Shown in pieces: positions 9,336-20,005 of a stretch of DNA of 64,000 nt. The notes under the pieces were generated by a model, which had not been told where the DNA came from, did no database searches, and saw only the letters and a program-made list of their open reading frames with translations. Each line of letters opens with the position of its first letter. Position 1 is the first letter of the stretch. The translations under genes and the position numbers were made by a program. Source of the DNA: Heloderma charlesbogerti (taxonomy: Eukaryota; Chordata; Lepidosauria; Squamata; Helodermatidae); the NCBI GenBank assembly GCA_026122225.1, contig JANEZZ010001473.1, forward strand, positions 225,621 through 289,620, in the 5' to 3' direction.

Positions 9336-9766
9336 GGGAGGAACGGCATGTGTGTGTGTGTGAATCGGGTAAAAGGTGTCTGTCTGGGCAGCATTTCCCC
9401 CTGAGCCAAGGTAACTGCTGTGCATCACCTGGAGGCTTTCGTCCCTCCAGGCTGTGCAGATGACAGCCTCTGGAAGAGCCAGCTCTGATGCTCTGCTCTG
9501 AGTGCCTCGCCTCTCTCTCTCCGATAGCTTCACACTTAGTGCTCTTGGCAGCTGCGCTGTTTAGGAAATTATACCAAACTGGAGACATAACATAGACATT
9601 GCAAATAGCGCTGTTTACATTCCTGCAGAGAGAGCTGCAGCAAAAACTGCCAGAACCGTACAATCCGATGAATGAGACACTTGAGGTTTGCGAGTTTTAA
9701 AATATATTGCACTTTGGGGGTTTGGTCCCCCCCACCCCGTTTTGTTTTTGCTGTAGTTTACTATTC
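9336..9766. other. No gene; TG microsatellite and possible conserved element 9500-9720
   Basis: (TG)n occupies 9349-9362. The segment 9500-9720 is complex, repeat-free and compositionally even, unlike its surroundings. It is only a candidate conserved non-coding element, since conservation is not testable here. Confidence 0.2.
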
Positions 9767-9998
9767 ATAGAATCATAGAATATTAGGGTTGGGCCTGTAA
9801 GACCATGGAGTCCCACCCCCTGATCAATGCAGGAATCCAAGTCAGAGCATCCCTGACAGATGGCTGTCCAGCCTCGTCTTGAACGCCTCCAGCGTGGGAG
9901 AGCCCACCGCCTCCCCAGGTAATTGGTTCCATTGTCGACTTGCTCTAGCAGTCAAGACGTTTTTCCTGATGTTCAGCCGGAATCAGGCTTCCTGCAAC
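9767..9998 (-). mobile_element. CR1 LINE 3' fragment
   Basis: The plus strand starts CATAGAATCATAGAATATTA, the reverse complement of the CR1 terminus, followed by CAATGCAGGAATCCAAGTC, GGAGAGCCCACCGCCTCC and CAGCCGGAATCAGGC. These match 62760-63005 in inverse order. Confidence 0.8.
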
Positions 9999-10900
9999 AT
10001 GAGCAAGAATATTTATCGGATGCTTCTGAATGCTAACGTCTGTACCTATCCTCTTAGCTCCCTGGGTTGACAGGCCCCAACAGTGCCCCCCACCTCTGAC
10101 ATATGGAAGAAGAAACTGGCTGGCATTGCTTTCTTTCAAATAAATGAGGGGTTCATAGTGAGGAAGCCACTATGATCTGGGGGAACACCCTGTGCAGGAT
10201 TAGTGGAGGTTCAAATAGAAGCCTGCTGATCATTGTGTTAAGTAGCAATCCTATGTCCCCTAGACAACATCTGGGGAGCCATAGGATACTTTGGACACTG
10301 CTCTGATCTCGGAGCCAGGAGTCGGAGCTCCCTTCCCCTTTGCATCCAGCGTGGAGAGAACCACGCCAGCTGCCTCTCTGAGTTGCAAAAGCGACCTTGG
10401 AGAGGAGGGAAAGGGGGCAGTTCTATGGGCGGGGAGGGGAGGGGACTGGGGAAGTGGAGATACAAACTATCCCCAGCCTCTGTCCCACTTGCTCTGCAGA
10501 ACCCCAGCTAGACAGGCAAAATCACCCATCTAGCGAAAATGCAGAGTGGCACAAGCTGCTCCTGCATAGGATGCCCGAGTCATCCACGAGAGACGAAGGT
10601 CCAATATGGTCATGGTCACACAGACCTGGCCAAGTACCTTGTCAACATCCTCGACCTGTATCAACTGAAACTCTGGATATCTCACCTGATTCACCTGCAA
10701 TAATACCTCTTCCCCTCCCCTCCAGCTTGACAGCTTCCTTATCTGCTTGCATCTCCTTCTGCCTCCTTCTGTCTAGGCTCCACTTCTCATTGAGGTCATC
10801 AACCTGTGTCTGGGCCATACCACTTCAAGCTGCAGATGAGATCTCACATTTGATGGCAGAGGACGGTATCACCGAAATAGGGGCATTTGATGGCAGAGGG
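9999..10900. other. No gene; possible diverged MITE 10243-10578
   Basis: GTAGCAATCCTATGTCCC at 10243 and GCATAGGATGCCC at 10565 resemble the CAATCCTAT termini of the TTA-type MITEs, but no clear target duplication is present. The stretch 10600-10900 has no recognised content. Confidence 0.25.
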
Positions 10901-11094
10901 AGTACCACCAGTGGAGGCTGGTGGCTCCGATGTCAGTTGGGCCATGAATCCACTCCAGGTTTCTGTCAGAACCAGTCAGAATGCTAAAGGAGTATCCAAG
11001 GTGCTTGGATAGTTCCTTTAGAGTTCTGACTGAAACCCAGAGTAGGTTCACCACACAACTGACATCGGAGTCACCAGCCTCCACTGGGTACCAC
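10901..11094. mobile_element. hAT-like palindromic MITE with 8-bp target duplication
   Basis: The element 10909-11086 starts CAGTGGAGGCTGGTGGCTCC and ends with the complementary GTCACCAGCCTCCACTG. It is flanked by AGTACCAC (10901-10908) and GGTACCAC (11087-11094). Inner arms pair as well (TCAGTCAGAAC type words). An 8-bp duplication and CAGTG-type ends are known for hAT transposons. A second copy lies at 45597-45871. No transposase is encoded. Confidence 0.75.
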
Positions 11095-11734
11095 TTGACC
11101 TGTTCCAGCAGAGAAAGCTTCAGCTTGAGCCCTGACAAATGGAAGGCAGGGAATATTATTGATGGGGGAGCGGATTAGCTCCCTATGAGGTTGCAGATTT
11201 GGCTACAAGGAAGGATCCGGACGGCCACTTGTTTTCCCCTTTTGTGTGGTTCCAAGGATAGACCAGAGTGCTCGCTGACTCTTCAAAATGTGTGGCTTAC
11301 CAACTGAAACCAAGTCCGTAACCTTGTTCTAATTTCAGTTTGATTGCCTATTGAGAGTGTCTGATTATTCTTTAAGAGTCACTTTGGAATGAAGCCTGAA
11401 GGTACAATATAAAATAATTGAACAGAGTGTAAAGCCCCATCTGGCAACCGAGTCAGTCATTTGAACAGAGATCTCGTAGCCGTAATTCAGAGAGCCACAG
11501 ATGTGGAGAGGGTTCCGCTAATATTGGCAATAATTTCCTATACTTCCCCCAGTTCTCTGCTGCTCAAGTATCTCCTCTTCCCCTGCCCCCACTAAAAAAT
11601 AAGGTACTTTTTAATCAAACTGATGTACAAGGTAAGCCAGGGATAAGGAGTGTCCTGGAGGAGGGGCTAGAAGGAATTTTGTTGGGGTTTGTGGTGGCAT
11701 TTGGGGCTCAAACCCCCACCTCAGCCTTGTATTT
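11095..11734. other. No gene; low-repeat DNA
   Basis: No coding signal is seen. 11330-11560 is complex and repeat-free with words such as CTGATTATTCTTTAAG, and is a weak candidate for conserved non-coding sequence. Confidence 0.2.
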
Positions 11735-11935
11735 GTTTTCTTGGACAAGTTACTTGTCTCTGACCCTCATCAGTTTGCCTTCTGTGAAATAAGTGTTGGA
11801 GCTCATGGCGTGGGTTCCAAAGAGTGGTTTTGCGTTTTAGAACTCAGGCCCCACCTCTGCCTTCTATTCGTTTTGGGGCATGTTATTTTTCTTTTAGCCT
11901 CACTAGTTTACCCAGTGGGAAACGGATATTTTGTG
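11735..11935 (+). repeat. Two MIR-like SINE remnants in tandem
   Basis: Copy 1 (about 11735-11800) reads TTGGACAAGTTACTTGTCTC then CATCAGTTTGCCTTCTGTG. Copy 2 (about 11838-11935) reads CCCCACCTCTGCC, GGGGCATGTTATTTTTC, GCCTCACTAGTTTACCC and CAGTGGGAAACGGATA. The order of words resembles the MIR core and 3' region as I know it. Both are old and diverged. Confidence 0.4.
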
Positions 11936-12189
11936 ACTGGCCATGCCTGCCATGGCAGCCATTTTGTGAGAGCACCCAAAACTCTTTCCCAGTATTCTAA
12001 AACTTCCACCTGATCCAGGAGTTAGGCCTTTGGCATAACTCATGTCTGGAGCCTGCCTAGCCATGTCTGGACTAGCCTGGGAACATACCTCCCCCATGTC
12101 TGGCAGTTCTTCTTTAGAATCTGAACTACTCTCCTGCTCCCTGTGCTCAGAAACACTCCTGATACCGGCCACGCATGCCATGTGTTGCT

Positions 12190-12475
12190 AGGTGGTCGTG
12201 ACCATAGAGTTTGGCCGTGCAGACTAGAGCATCACCAGAATTTCCAGGCAGCCATCTCTATGGCTGTGGGAATTTATGCAGCCGAATTTATCCACGGGGA
12301 GCCCAACAGATGACACAGTAAACCACCCCAGGGCCCCGTACCCACTCTGCAAAGGGTGGGTAACTTACCAATCGTGGGTGGGAAAAACACGCTCCCACAA
12401 GACACTAACCCATTGTGGGTAGCTCCGAACACGGCCCATGGTGGTTGCCATGTCATCTGAACCCAGCCATGCTCA
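12190..12475. mobile_element. Foldback-related DNA transposon fragment
   Basis: The internal words GTGCAGACTAGAGCATCACC, GGCAGCCATCTCTATGG and AAACCACCCCAGGGCCCC correspond in order to GTGCCAGCTAGAGCATTGC, GGCTGCCATATTTATGG and AAGCCACCCCAGAGGCCC at 19657-19795. The right part has family A-like ends (GACACTAACCCATTGTGGG, CATCTGAACCCAGCCATG). Both copies probably derive from one longer non-autonomous element. Confidence 0.5.
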
Positions 12476-12900
12476 AAGTAAGTTGCTCACCTGGAGCAAT
12501 GCATGTTCCGTCATGGCCCCTGGGCTTTCTGTCAAGATTAGGATAGGGCAACTGGTGCAGGATGTGGTAGCCAGGCTGCTGAAAGGGGCTTGCTGGTTTG
12601 AACATGTTACACACCTATATTTCAGGAGCTTTGTTGGCTCCCCGTGGTTTCCAGGCGCACTTCAAAATGCTGGCTTTGGCCTTTAAAATCCTCAGTAGTC
12701 TGGGACCAGGGTACCTAAACAATCTTCTGCTCATGTCTGAACCTGACTTTGACTATGGAATTCACTCCCAGGGTAGGTCCCCCTGGCACTGTTTTTATTA
12801 ACTTTCAAGGGCCAGGCAAAGCCAATCCTGTTCACCATTACATCTTTGGGTGGGTGATCTATAGTTTTTGGTTTTGTTCTCACACTGTCTCTTTGGTTTG
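12476..12900 (+). mobile_element. L2-like LINE ORF2 C-terminal fragment
   Basis: Plus-strand translation around 12640-12720 gives phrases such as LAFKILSSLGPGYL, which resemble the C-terminal region of L2-clade ORF2 proteins. Stops and shifts break it. It is followed by the oppositely oriented L2 tail at 12951. Confidence 0.5.
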
Positions 12901-12950
12901 GTGTATTATTTTGGCTTTGTGCTGCCAAACTATAATTGCATGTTCTATTT

Positions 12951-13330
12951 TTATTATTTATTTATTTATTTATTCATTTCATTTCTATACCGCCCAATAG
13001 CCGAACTCTCTGGGCGGTTCACAAAAATTAAATCCAAACAACACACAATAAAACAATTTAAAATATACAGAACATTAAAACCACAATATAACAATACAAT
13101 CACAATAAAACCTAGCAGCAGTGCAGGAGTTTAAAATACAGATTTAAAACAGCAAAGATAAAAATTTAGAAAGCTAAAATGCTAAAATGCCTGGGAAAAT
13201 AAAAAGGTCGTCACCTGGCGCCGAAAGGAATACAATGTAGGCGCCAGGCGAACCTCACTAGGGAGCTCATTCCAGAGCCAGGGTGCCACAACAGAAAAAG
13301 CCCTCCTCCTTTTATGCACACCACTGCATA
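12951..13330 (-). mobile_element. L2-like LINE 3' end
   Basis: Read on the minus strand, the element ends in GGGCGGTATAGAAATG followed by a (AAAT)n-type tail (TTTATTTATTTATT on plus at 12955). The minus frame 13182-13397 contains SVVAPWLWNELPSEVR, a C-terminal phrase typical of L2/CR1 ORF2. This 3' tail is the most frequent LINE end in the window. Confidence 0.7.
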
Positions 13331-13349
13331 TTTTTATGCAGTGGTGTGC
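13316..13349. repeat. Perfect 15-bp hairpin at the L2 boundary
   Basis: GCACACCACTGCATA at 13316-13330 and its exact reverse complement at 13335-13349 flank TTTT. It lies where the L2-like homology stops, so it may mark a small inverted duplication at a rearrangement point. Confidence 0.7.
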
Positions 13350-13504
13350 CCTTTTATCTTCTGTTTTATCTCTCTTCCTAATGTTTTTATGTTTCATGAA
13401 ATGTTATTAAGCTGACTTAAAAGCTATTTATGCTAGAAAAGTGACATATACTTTAAAAAATGTAAACAAATAAAGAATAAGGGCTGAAGGCTTTTGTCGA
13501 CTTA

Positions 13505-13920
13505 GCTTAGAATAGATGGAACACAAGATAGAGGTTTATAAAGTGCTGAAAAAGTGGAGAGAGATTCTCTCCTCCTCCTCCTCCCCCCCCCGCCCCATAT
13601 CACTAGAACACAAGGTAACCCAATGAACTTTTGAAGGGTAGTACATGCTAGACAAACAAAAGAAAGGGTTTATTTACACAACACAAAATTGACCTGTGGA
13701 ACTCACTGCCACAGAATGTGGTGACAGACATTAACGTAGATTACTATAACAGGAGATTGGACAAATGTATGGAGAAAGAGCGGTCTATCAAGAGCTATTC
13801 ATAGTACCTAAATGGAACCCTTTGTGTACTGAAGCAGTTTCCCACACTATCAGTTGCCGGGGCATAACTGGAGTGGGTAGGGATATTATTATTTTCATGT
13901 CCTGCTTCTAGGCTTCTCAG
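13505..13920 (+). mobile_element. CR1-type LINE, ORF2 C-terminus (plus strand)
   Basis: From 13673 the plus frame reads FTQHKIDLWNSLPQNVV, then YYNRRLDKCMEKE, and a stop near 13802. This is the same C-terminal block seen on the minus strand at 4684-4899. No ATG is present, so it is easily missed. A CT/C-rich run (13565-13595) interrupts the upstream part. Confidence 0.6.
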
Positions 13921-13954
13921 AAGCATTTGACTGGCCACTCCAGGAAAACAGGAT

Positions 13955-14395
13955 GTTGCCCTGTTTGTTTGTTTGTTTGATTGTTTGTTTGCTTGTTTTA
14001 CAGCATTTGTATACCACTCCACATCTGGAACAGATTCCAGAGCGGTGAACATAAAAAGTAAAAGATAAAAAGATAAAAATAATTAAAACACCATTTTAAG
14101 ATGTTCCTTTTAAAATAGAATGCCAATAAAAAACAACTGATGGCTGGTCAGTTAAGGAATGCTTTCTGGAAAAGAGCTGTTCTCAGGAGGAGCTGAAAGC
14201 AGCACAGAGTTGGTGCCTGCTTGAACTCCAGGGGCAGGGAGTTCCAAAGAAAGGGCGCCACCACACTGAAGTCTCTCCTCCTGGTGGACTCCAATCGGGC
14301 CATCCCATAGGTCCATGTGGAACCACCAAGAGCATGCCGTCTAGATGAACCTTTGCCCGATTCTAGTAGGGCTGTTTTTACGTTCTTAATCACAA
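13955..14395 (-). mobile_element. L2-like LINE 3' part
   Basis: A (TTTG)n-type run at 13963-13995 stands where the tail should be, followed by GTATACCACTCCACATCTGG. The minus frame 14148-14393 carries RRRDFSVVAPFLWNSLPLEF, the L2-style C-terminal block. It is diverged from the copy at 12951, so it is a different subfamily. Confidence 0.6.
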
Positions 14396-14609
14396 CAAGC
14401 GGGGGAAACAGATCATTGTTAGTGCTTTTAAGAAAGGAGTTGATTTATGCTTTAGAAATTGGGGTGTGGTAAGTGGGCTGACCATAGAGTCTGGTGATGT
14501 GTTTCCCCTTTTTAGTGAAATATAAGCGGCCACCCTCCCCACCATCTGTGCGTCCATGGTTCTGCTACTGAAAGAGCAGTTTTCAAATGAGAACAGGAAG
14601 AGAGACCCA

Positions 14610-14965
14610 AGAACCTCAGAAGAGCCATGCTGGATCAGACCCAGGGTCCCTCTAGTCCAGCATTCTGTTCACACAGTGGCCAACCAGCTGTCGACCAGGA
14701 ACCTGCAAGTAGGGCATGAGCGCAACAGCACCCTCCCACCCATGTTCCCCAGCAACTGGTGTACATAGGTTCACTGCCTCTGGTCCTGCAGGTAGCACAG
14801 AGCCATCCAAATTAGTAGCCACTGATAGCCTTTTCCTCCAGGACTTTGTCCAGCCCCCTTTTAAAGCCATCCAAATTGGTGGCCATCACCACATCCTGTG
14901 GTAGCGAATTCCATAGTTTAACCATGCTATGGGTGAAGACATCCTTCCTTTTATCTGTCCTGAAT
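14610..14965 (-). mobile_element. CR1-type LINE 3' end
   Basis: The plus strand shows AGCCATGCTGGATCAGACCC, AGTCCAGCATTCTGTTCACA, TGCCTCTGGTCCTGCAGGTA and GGTGGCCATCACCACATCC. These are the ordered 3' words shared with 4482, 47753 and 50294. Confidence 0.7.
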
Positions 14966-17900
14966 CTGTCCTGTGTGCCCCTTCATCGTTTTCTTTGCTC
15001 TAGGGCTTGTACTATTCAAGAAAGCTGATCAAGTTTCCCCCCAGGTGCGTTGGCACTCAGCAGTCAGACAGGTTTGGGGACGGCCACAGTGCTCCCATGT
15101 TTGCTTCCCAATCCTGTGGGCATGTGTCAGCCTCCATCAAACTCTGTCTCACTTGCCATTTATGATCATTTAGGTGGGAGAGATTCCCTCCCACTGTTCC
15201 ACTGAGCCCCCCCCCCCCCCAGGGGGGGAGAACATATCAGCTGCCTGACAACACTCTGCAAAAAACTGCAGCCCAGATCACCTTCCTCGTCTTGGGCAAG
15301 TACAGCACTGTAATGCCACAGCTTAAAAAATTGAGCATTGAAGTTCTTTGCTTCAGGGTTTGTTTTGACTGCCAAGAGCTGAACCCAATTGTCTTTGCCT
15401 TCTGTTCCAGATAACTCTGTGGGCACGTAGGCTATGTTTAGAATCACCTCGTTGCAAAACAACAACACACGCACACACAAAACAAGGTCAGTAAAGAATC
15501 GCCCAATTTAATCTTGTTTTAGTAGGTGTATCTTTTCCTTTCTTTTCCTTTAAAGATATCCTGTGTGTTTATTCTTTGGAAATCTGCATTGAACACAAGG
15601 AGGGGAGGAGGGACAATGCTTATTTGCTTTAATATTTTGAGTCCAAAGGCAGTTTCCAAAAAAGAAAAGAATAGGGGTGGGTGGGGGTGAGAGTGATCCA
15701 AACATGTAAATAAAGTTTTCTGCAGGCATCGGGTCAAATGATATGTTACTATGGCATTTTGGATGCCTCCTTATTTAGCAAAGCGTTTTGTGTGTTGCTA
15801 AGATGCAAAGCTGAATCACAGAAACAGTGGGCCCAGCTCAACTGGCAGAAATAAGGACACTGCAAAGCAAAATGGGAAGTGTGTGAGTGTATGTGTGTTC
15901 TGTAATAAAAACCTCTTCTAGAAGATGGGGAGGCAAACTTGAGTATCCAGTCCCCCCCTCCCACTTTCCTAGTGAAAGAAGCACTCTGCTTTAAAAACGA
16001 GATCTGTGTGTTCATCTAAAAAGGTGGCCTTCAACCTTTTCTGACCTTTAGCCCCAATATGCCCTTGTAATTTTTCAATGGCTGCGTCTGTCTTTCTTGC
16101 CCTCTCTTCTTCCTTCTCCCCCCTTCATTTCTCTCTCAATTCCCCCCTCCGATATATGGTGCCACTGATGCAACTTACTTTTGACCAAGGCCTGATCCCG
16201 CACTTGTTGATCCTGAGCCATACCAGTTGCAGACCAGTCCTGCAAAGGGACCCCTCTTTCTGGTTTTGCTTTAACCATCCCATCAGTTGGCTAATGTAGA
16301 GTGCAGTATTCAAAACCAACCGAGAATACAGCTCTCCTTGCCAATACATTTCTGTTTTGCAAAATCCTTGGCCTGATGCCATCATCCAGAATGGGTGGTG
16401 ACATAGACACCTTGAATTTTACTTTATTATTATTATTATTATTATTGTCTCCAAGCAGATCGGTCTTGTTTTGTGAACCACTTTAAGGAAACGGTTGCCA
16501 ACCATTCCATTGATGCTGCTGAAACTACCCTCCCCCTTGGATAGCTCCCTGTTCATGCCCCAGCTGGTACTCCTTGGAACTCTGCCTTGGGATCCTGCCA
16601 TGTATTCTTTGTGCCACAGTCATTCACTATTCCTTCCACAAACCACTTCCATTAGCGCCTATTGTTACTCCGTACCATTGTTAATTCCAGCTTGTTGGCT
16701 GCTTTTATTTTCAACATTTTCCTCCCTCCCTTGAACTATCTTCTGTTAAGGTGCATTTCCTCCAAACGTAACAAAAACATCACTTTCTCTCTCTCTCTCT
16801 CTCTCCCTCCTTGGTTTTTGCAGTGCTCTTTTCATAAAGAAATGTACCCCGATGGAAGAATGGGAAAGAATGCTGTCTCTCCCTATTCTCTAGAAGGCAC
16901 CTTTCAAGTTACCCAGGAAGTCTGTGTTCACTGCTAGGCTTCTTGCTCTCTTTCTCTGCTTGGGGTGTGGGGAACACTTTGCTCCAGTATAATCGTCATG
17001 TATGTGGAGTTGGAGGCAGACATTGGGCAGGTAAACAGGTAAGCTGGCAAGCAAGCACAGGCAGTCTGGTAGCTCCTTGGTCATCACACTAAAGGTAACT
17101 TTCTCAGATTGAGGAAGCAGGCCAACATCTAGAGCTTAATAAGGTTGGGTGATGCCCCTGTATAGCACCTGACAGCTACTGAACGAGCTCCACTGGCAGA
17201 GCTCGAGGGCAGCAAAACTATGTGCATAAATAGTCCCAGGTAGCTCACCAGCGTATGCCTCCACATCTGACCCATTGAATTCTAGACTAAGTCCCGGAGT
17301 CCCTGATAGTATCTGAACTACCAGCCACAGACCAGCGTTCGCATTGTGTTGGTTGTGGTGAAAGCAGATCATCCAAAAAGGCATTCTAATAGGCAGAGGT
17401 ATCTGAACCGAAGAAATATGCAACATGCCAGAGCTTTGGGAGGCATGGGGGGGGGGGGGGCTAGAAAAGGGAGAGAGAAGGATTGCTCATAGTGAGTCAT
17501 AAATAATGAGCTGCAAATTATATTAAAGAATGAAAGCTGCCACTTGGCTTTAGGAAAACATGTATCGGCCTTTTAACAGTGCAGCCCTTGAAGACGTGTG
17601 TGTGTGTTTATATAAAAACAGATTTTTAAATTCACCAGGTGTTCCATTTACTTTAAGGTTTGCAAAAGGGATCACTGGAGGATCAGGTTTTCCTCCTCCA
17701 TTCTCATTTGGGGAAGTAGTGGAAAGTGTTTGCCATAGAAGTGCCAATGAATACAAAAATGTGGATCAACTTTGTGGTGGCGTACAAGTATATGCAAACT
17801 ACTTCCTTTTTTCCCCAGCTTTCCACCAAAGGTCTGCCTCTTGAAAAGTTTGGAACTGGTCTTCATATAGCCACCTATTTTTTTAAATCCTCTTTTGTAT

Positions 17901-17996
17901 CAGCATGGGAGTAAAGAGGTGATGTAGAGAACATTGTGCCAATGTTTTGCCTGAAGAAGTCCTGGAATGGGACTTTTAAAGGGTGGTTAGCAGATT
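14966..17996. other. About 3 kb without gene or clear transposon
   Basis: This is one of the least repetitive stretches. Simple repeats are a C-run (15207-15218), (ATT)n at 16424-16446, (CT)n at 16786-16805 and a 14-bp G-run at 17447-17460. Open frames are short and composition-driven. No splice-flanked exon with a recognisable domain could be supported. Confidence 0.4.
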
Positions 17997-18452
17997 CATA
18001 AAATCATAGAATAGTAGGGTTGGAAGGGGCCTATAAGACCATCGAGTCCAACCCCTGCTCATTGCAGGAATCCAAGTCAAAGCATCCCTGACAAGTGGCT
18101 GTCCAGCTTCATCTTGAATGCCTCCAGAGTGGGAGAGCCCACCACCTCCCTAAGTAATTGGTTCCATTGTCGTCTTGGTCTAACACTCAGGAGGTTTTTC
18201 CTGATCTTCAGCCGGAATCCGGCTTCATGTCACTTGAGCCCATGATTCCGTGTCCTGCACTCTGGGATGATGGAGAAGAGATCCTGGCCTTCCTCTCTGT
18301 GACAACCTTTCAAGTACCTGAAGAGCGCTATCCTATCTCCCCTCAGTCCTCTCTTCTCAAGGCTAAACATGCCCAGTTCTTTCAGTCTCTCTTCACAGGG
18401 CTTTGTTTCCAGTCCCCTGATCATCTTCGCTGCCCTCCTCTGAACCCTCTGC
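17997..18452 (-). mobile_element. CR1 LINE 3' fragment with ORF2 C-terminus
   Basis: The minus strand ends in the CR1 terminus (reverse complement of CATAAAATCATAGAATAGTA). The minus frame 18230-18454 includes [17 protein letters not shown] and [17 protein letters not shown], the same block as in the long CR1 at 62540-62770. A frame change follows in the last part. Confidence 0.85.
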
Positions 18453-18532
18453 ATTATTTACTAATTATTATTTCTTTAGCCTATCGTCCATACATATAGG
18501 GCTTACAGGCCAAGGTTTTCAAAGTGTGTTTG

Positions 18533-18690
18533 GGAAGGGATATAGCACAGGGGTAGAGCACATGCAGAAGGTTCTAGGTTCAATTCCTGACTTGGAAAGA
18601 CTCCTGCTTGAGACACTGCTGGTCAGACAATCCTGAGCTAGATAGAGCAGTGGTCTGGCATGATATGTAAGCTTCTTATGTTCCCAGCCT
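18533..18690 (+). mobile_element. tRNA-derived MIR-like SINE
   Basis: Pol III box A-like TAGCACAGGGG (18542-18552) and box B GGTTCAATTCC (18577-18587) lie about 25 bp apart, followed by GGAAAGACTCCTGCTTGAGA, GAGCTAGATAGAGCAGTGG and the end words AGCTTCTTATGTTCCC. Related copies are at 18731-19345 (minus) and 52870-53094 (plus). Confidence 0.7.
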
Positions 18691-18730
18691 TCGAGTTCCT
18701 CAGAACCTTATTGGGTGGATTCTCAGAGAG

Positions 18731-19345
18731 AAGCTGCATTATACAGAGTCAGAACCTTGGTCCTGTTGGAAGTATTGCAGCCTTGTCTGCAAGTTACAGG
18801 AAGGGGGCAGTGTTGTAGTTAGTTCATGGGAATTTGGGCATAGCTAGCCTTAGGATCTCTATAGCCTACAGTGTGGTTTCCTGCTCCTCCCCCCCCCCAA
18901 CCTCCCACCATTGCTGGGAGCGCTTGGATTTGTTCTCTCAGTCCTGTTGGTGTAACAGAACACAAAAGGGGCTGAACAAACTCCTTTTGAAACCCTACAT
19001 TGTACCTGCATTTTTATGCAAGAATATTGTGTGTGTAAACCATTTTACCTTTTCTTCACTAAAGAAGGTCCTTTTTTAGCCTTGTGTGCATGTGGGACTG
19101 GTAAACGCTCATTCTATTTTGCCTTTTGTTTTTTTTCTCTGCTAACTGCCTTTTTAAACAGGAGGTAGCAATACCAAATCATTCCCATCAGGTCCCATCT
19201 AGCTCAATATTGTCTGTAGTGACTGGCAGAAACTCTCCATAGTTTCTGTAGATCTTCCCCGCCCTAGTGGAAAATGCCAGGGATTGAACCTAAAACCTTT
19301 TGCATGCAACACACCTGCTCACCGTTGCATGACGGCCCATCCCCA
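18731..19345 (-). mobile_element. MIR-like SINE (minus strand) split by a solo LTR
   Basis: The 3' part (18731-18763, GAAGCTGCATTATACAGAGT on plus) and the 5' part (19191-19345, with box B complement GGATTGAACCT at 19281-19291) are two halves of one SINE, separated by the LTR at 18764-19190. The split site is the duplicated GGTCC, so the SINE predates the LTR. Confidence 0.75.
18764..19190 (+). mobile_element. Solo LTR of an endogenous retroelement (copy 1)
   Basis: The 427-bp element begins TGTTGGAAGTATTG and ends ATTCCCATCA, giving TG...CA ends and a short terminal inverted repeat. It is flanked by perfect 5-bp duplications GGTCC (18759-18763 and 19191-19195). Homologous copies lie at 22405 and 43287-44583. 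A 5-bp duplication fits several LTR groups (some ERVs and Gypsy). No internal gag, pol or env is adjacent, so it is a solo LTR, probably left by recombination. Confidence 0.8.
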
Positions 19346-19425
19346 GGTCAGGGGTTTGTCTTCTGCCGCCACCGATCCTCTCCTGTGATTCACAGCTGAG
19401 GGTATGTTGAATGTGTTCACACAAT

Positions 19426-20005
19426 GGGCCTGTTCAAACACGCAAGGGGGGAGGGTGGTTAGAGTAACTATGGAGGGAGGGGTAGCAAAACCACAGTGCA
19501 TGCCCCCATCACACAACTGGGAACCACGTGGCACCATGTGGTTCCCGTAACCACCCCCCTCCATAGTTACCATAACCATCCTCCTGCCACCACCACCGAA
19601 AATACGCGTACCACTGTTCCATCCGTCACTCGCTATGGCAACCATAGAGAAAGTCTGTGCCAGCTAGAGCATTGCTGGAAATGCAAGACGCTGTAGGCTG
19701 CCATATTTATGGTTGCAACCTAGAAACCACCAGGAGCCCGTTTTAGCCACCAGGGAGCCCGCCACACATAAGGATAAGCCACCCCAGAGGCCCTTAACCC
19801 TGCTGCAGGGGGGTGGTTAGCCAGGGTGGTTCCGGAATCAAGGTTAGCAGGTTTTTCTCCCCCCACATGACACGCTAAGCCACCGTGGTTTGCACACATT
19901 CCTTAATCATCATGGCTTCACATTATTTATGTGTTCATCTCATTTCTATACCGCCCAATCGCCAGGGCTCTCTGGGCGGTTCACAAAAATTGTGTGAACA
20001 GGGCC
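19426..20005. mobile_element. Non-autonomous DNA transposon, foldback-related, with short L2 piece inside
   Basis: The ends GGGCCTGTTCAAACAC (19426-19441) and TGTGTGAACAGGGCC (19991-20005) are complementary. The interior has paired GGGTGGTTA/TAACCACCCCC blocks and the core shared with 12190-12475. At 19921-19990 an L2-like 3' end (minus; CTATACCGCCCAATCGCC) is inserted near the right terminus. No transposase frame is present. Confidence 0.6.

Noticed and set aside
10243..10578. Possible third large TTA-type MITE
   Set aside because: The left end fits, but the right end is only loosely complementary and has no TTA. Left as a low-confidence note.
18542..18587. Possible tRNA gene from pol III boxes
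   Set aside because: No cloverleaf with paired acceptor stem; followed by SINE body and tail. The same applies to 37981-38037 and 51745-51799.
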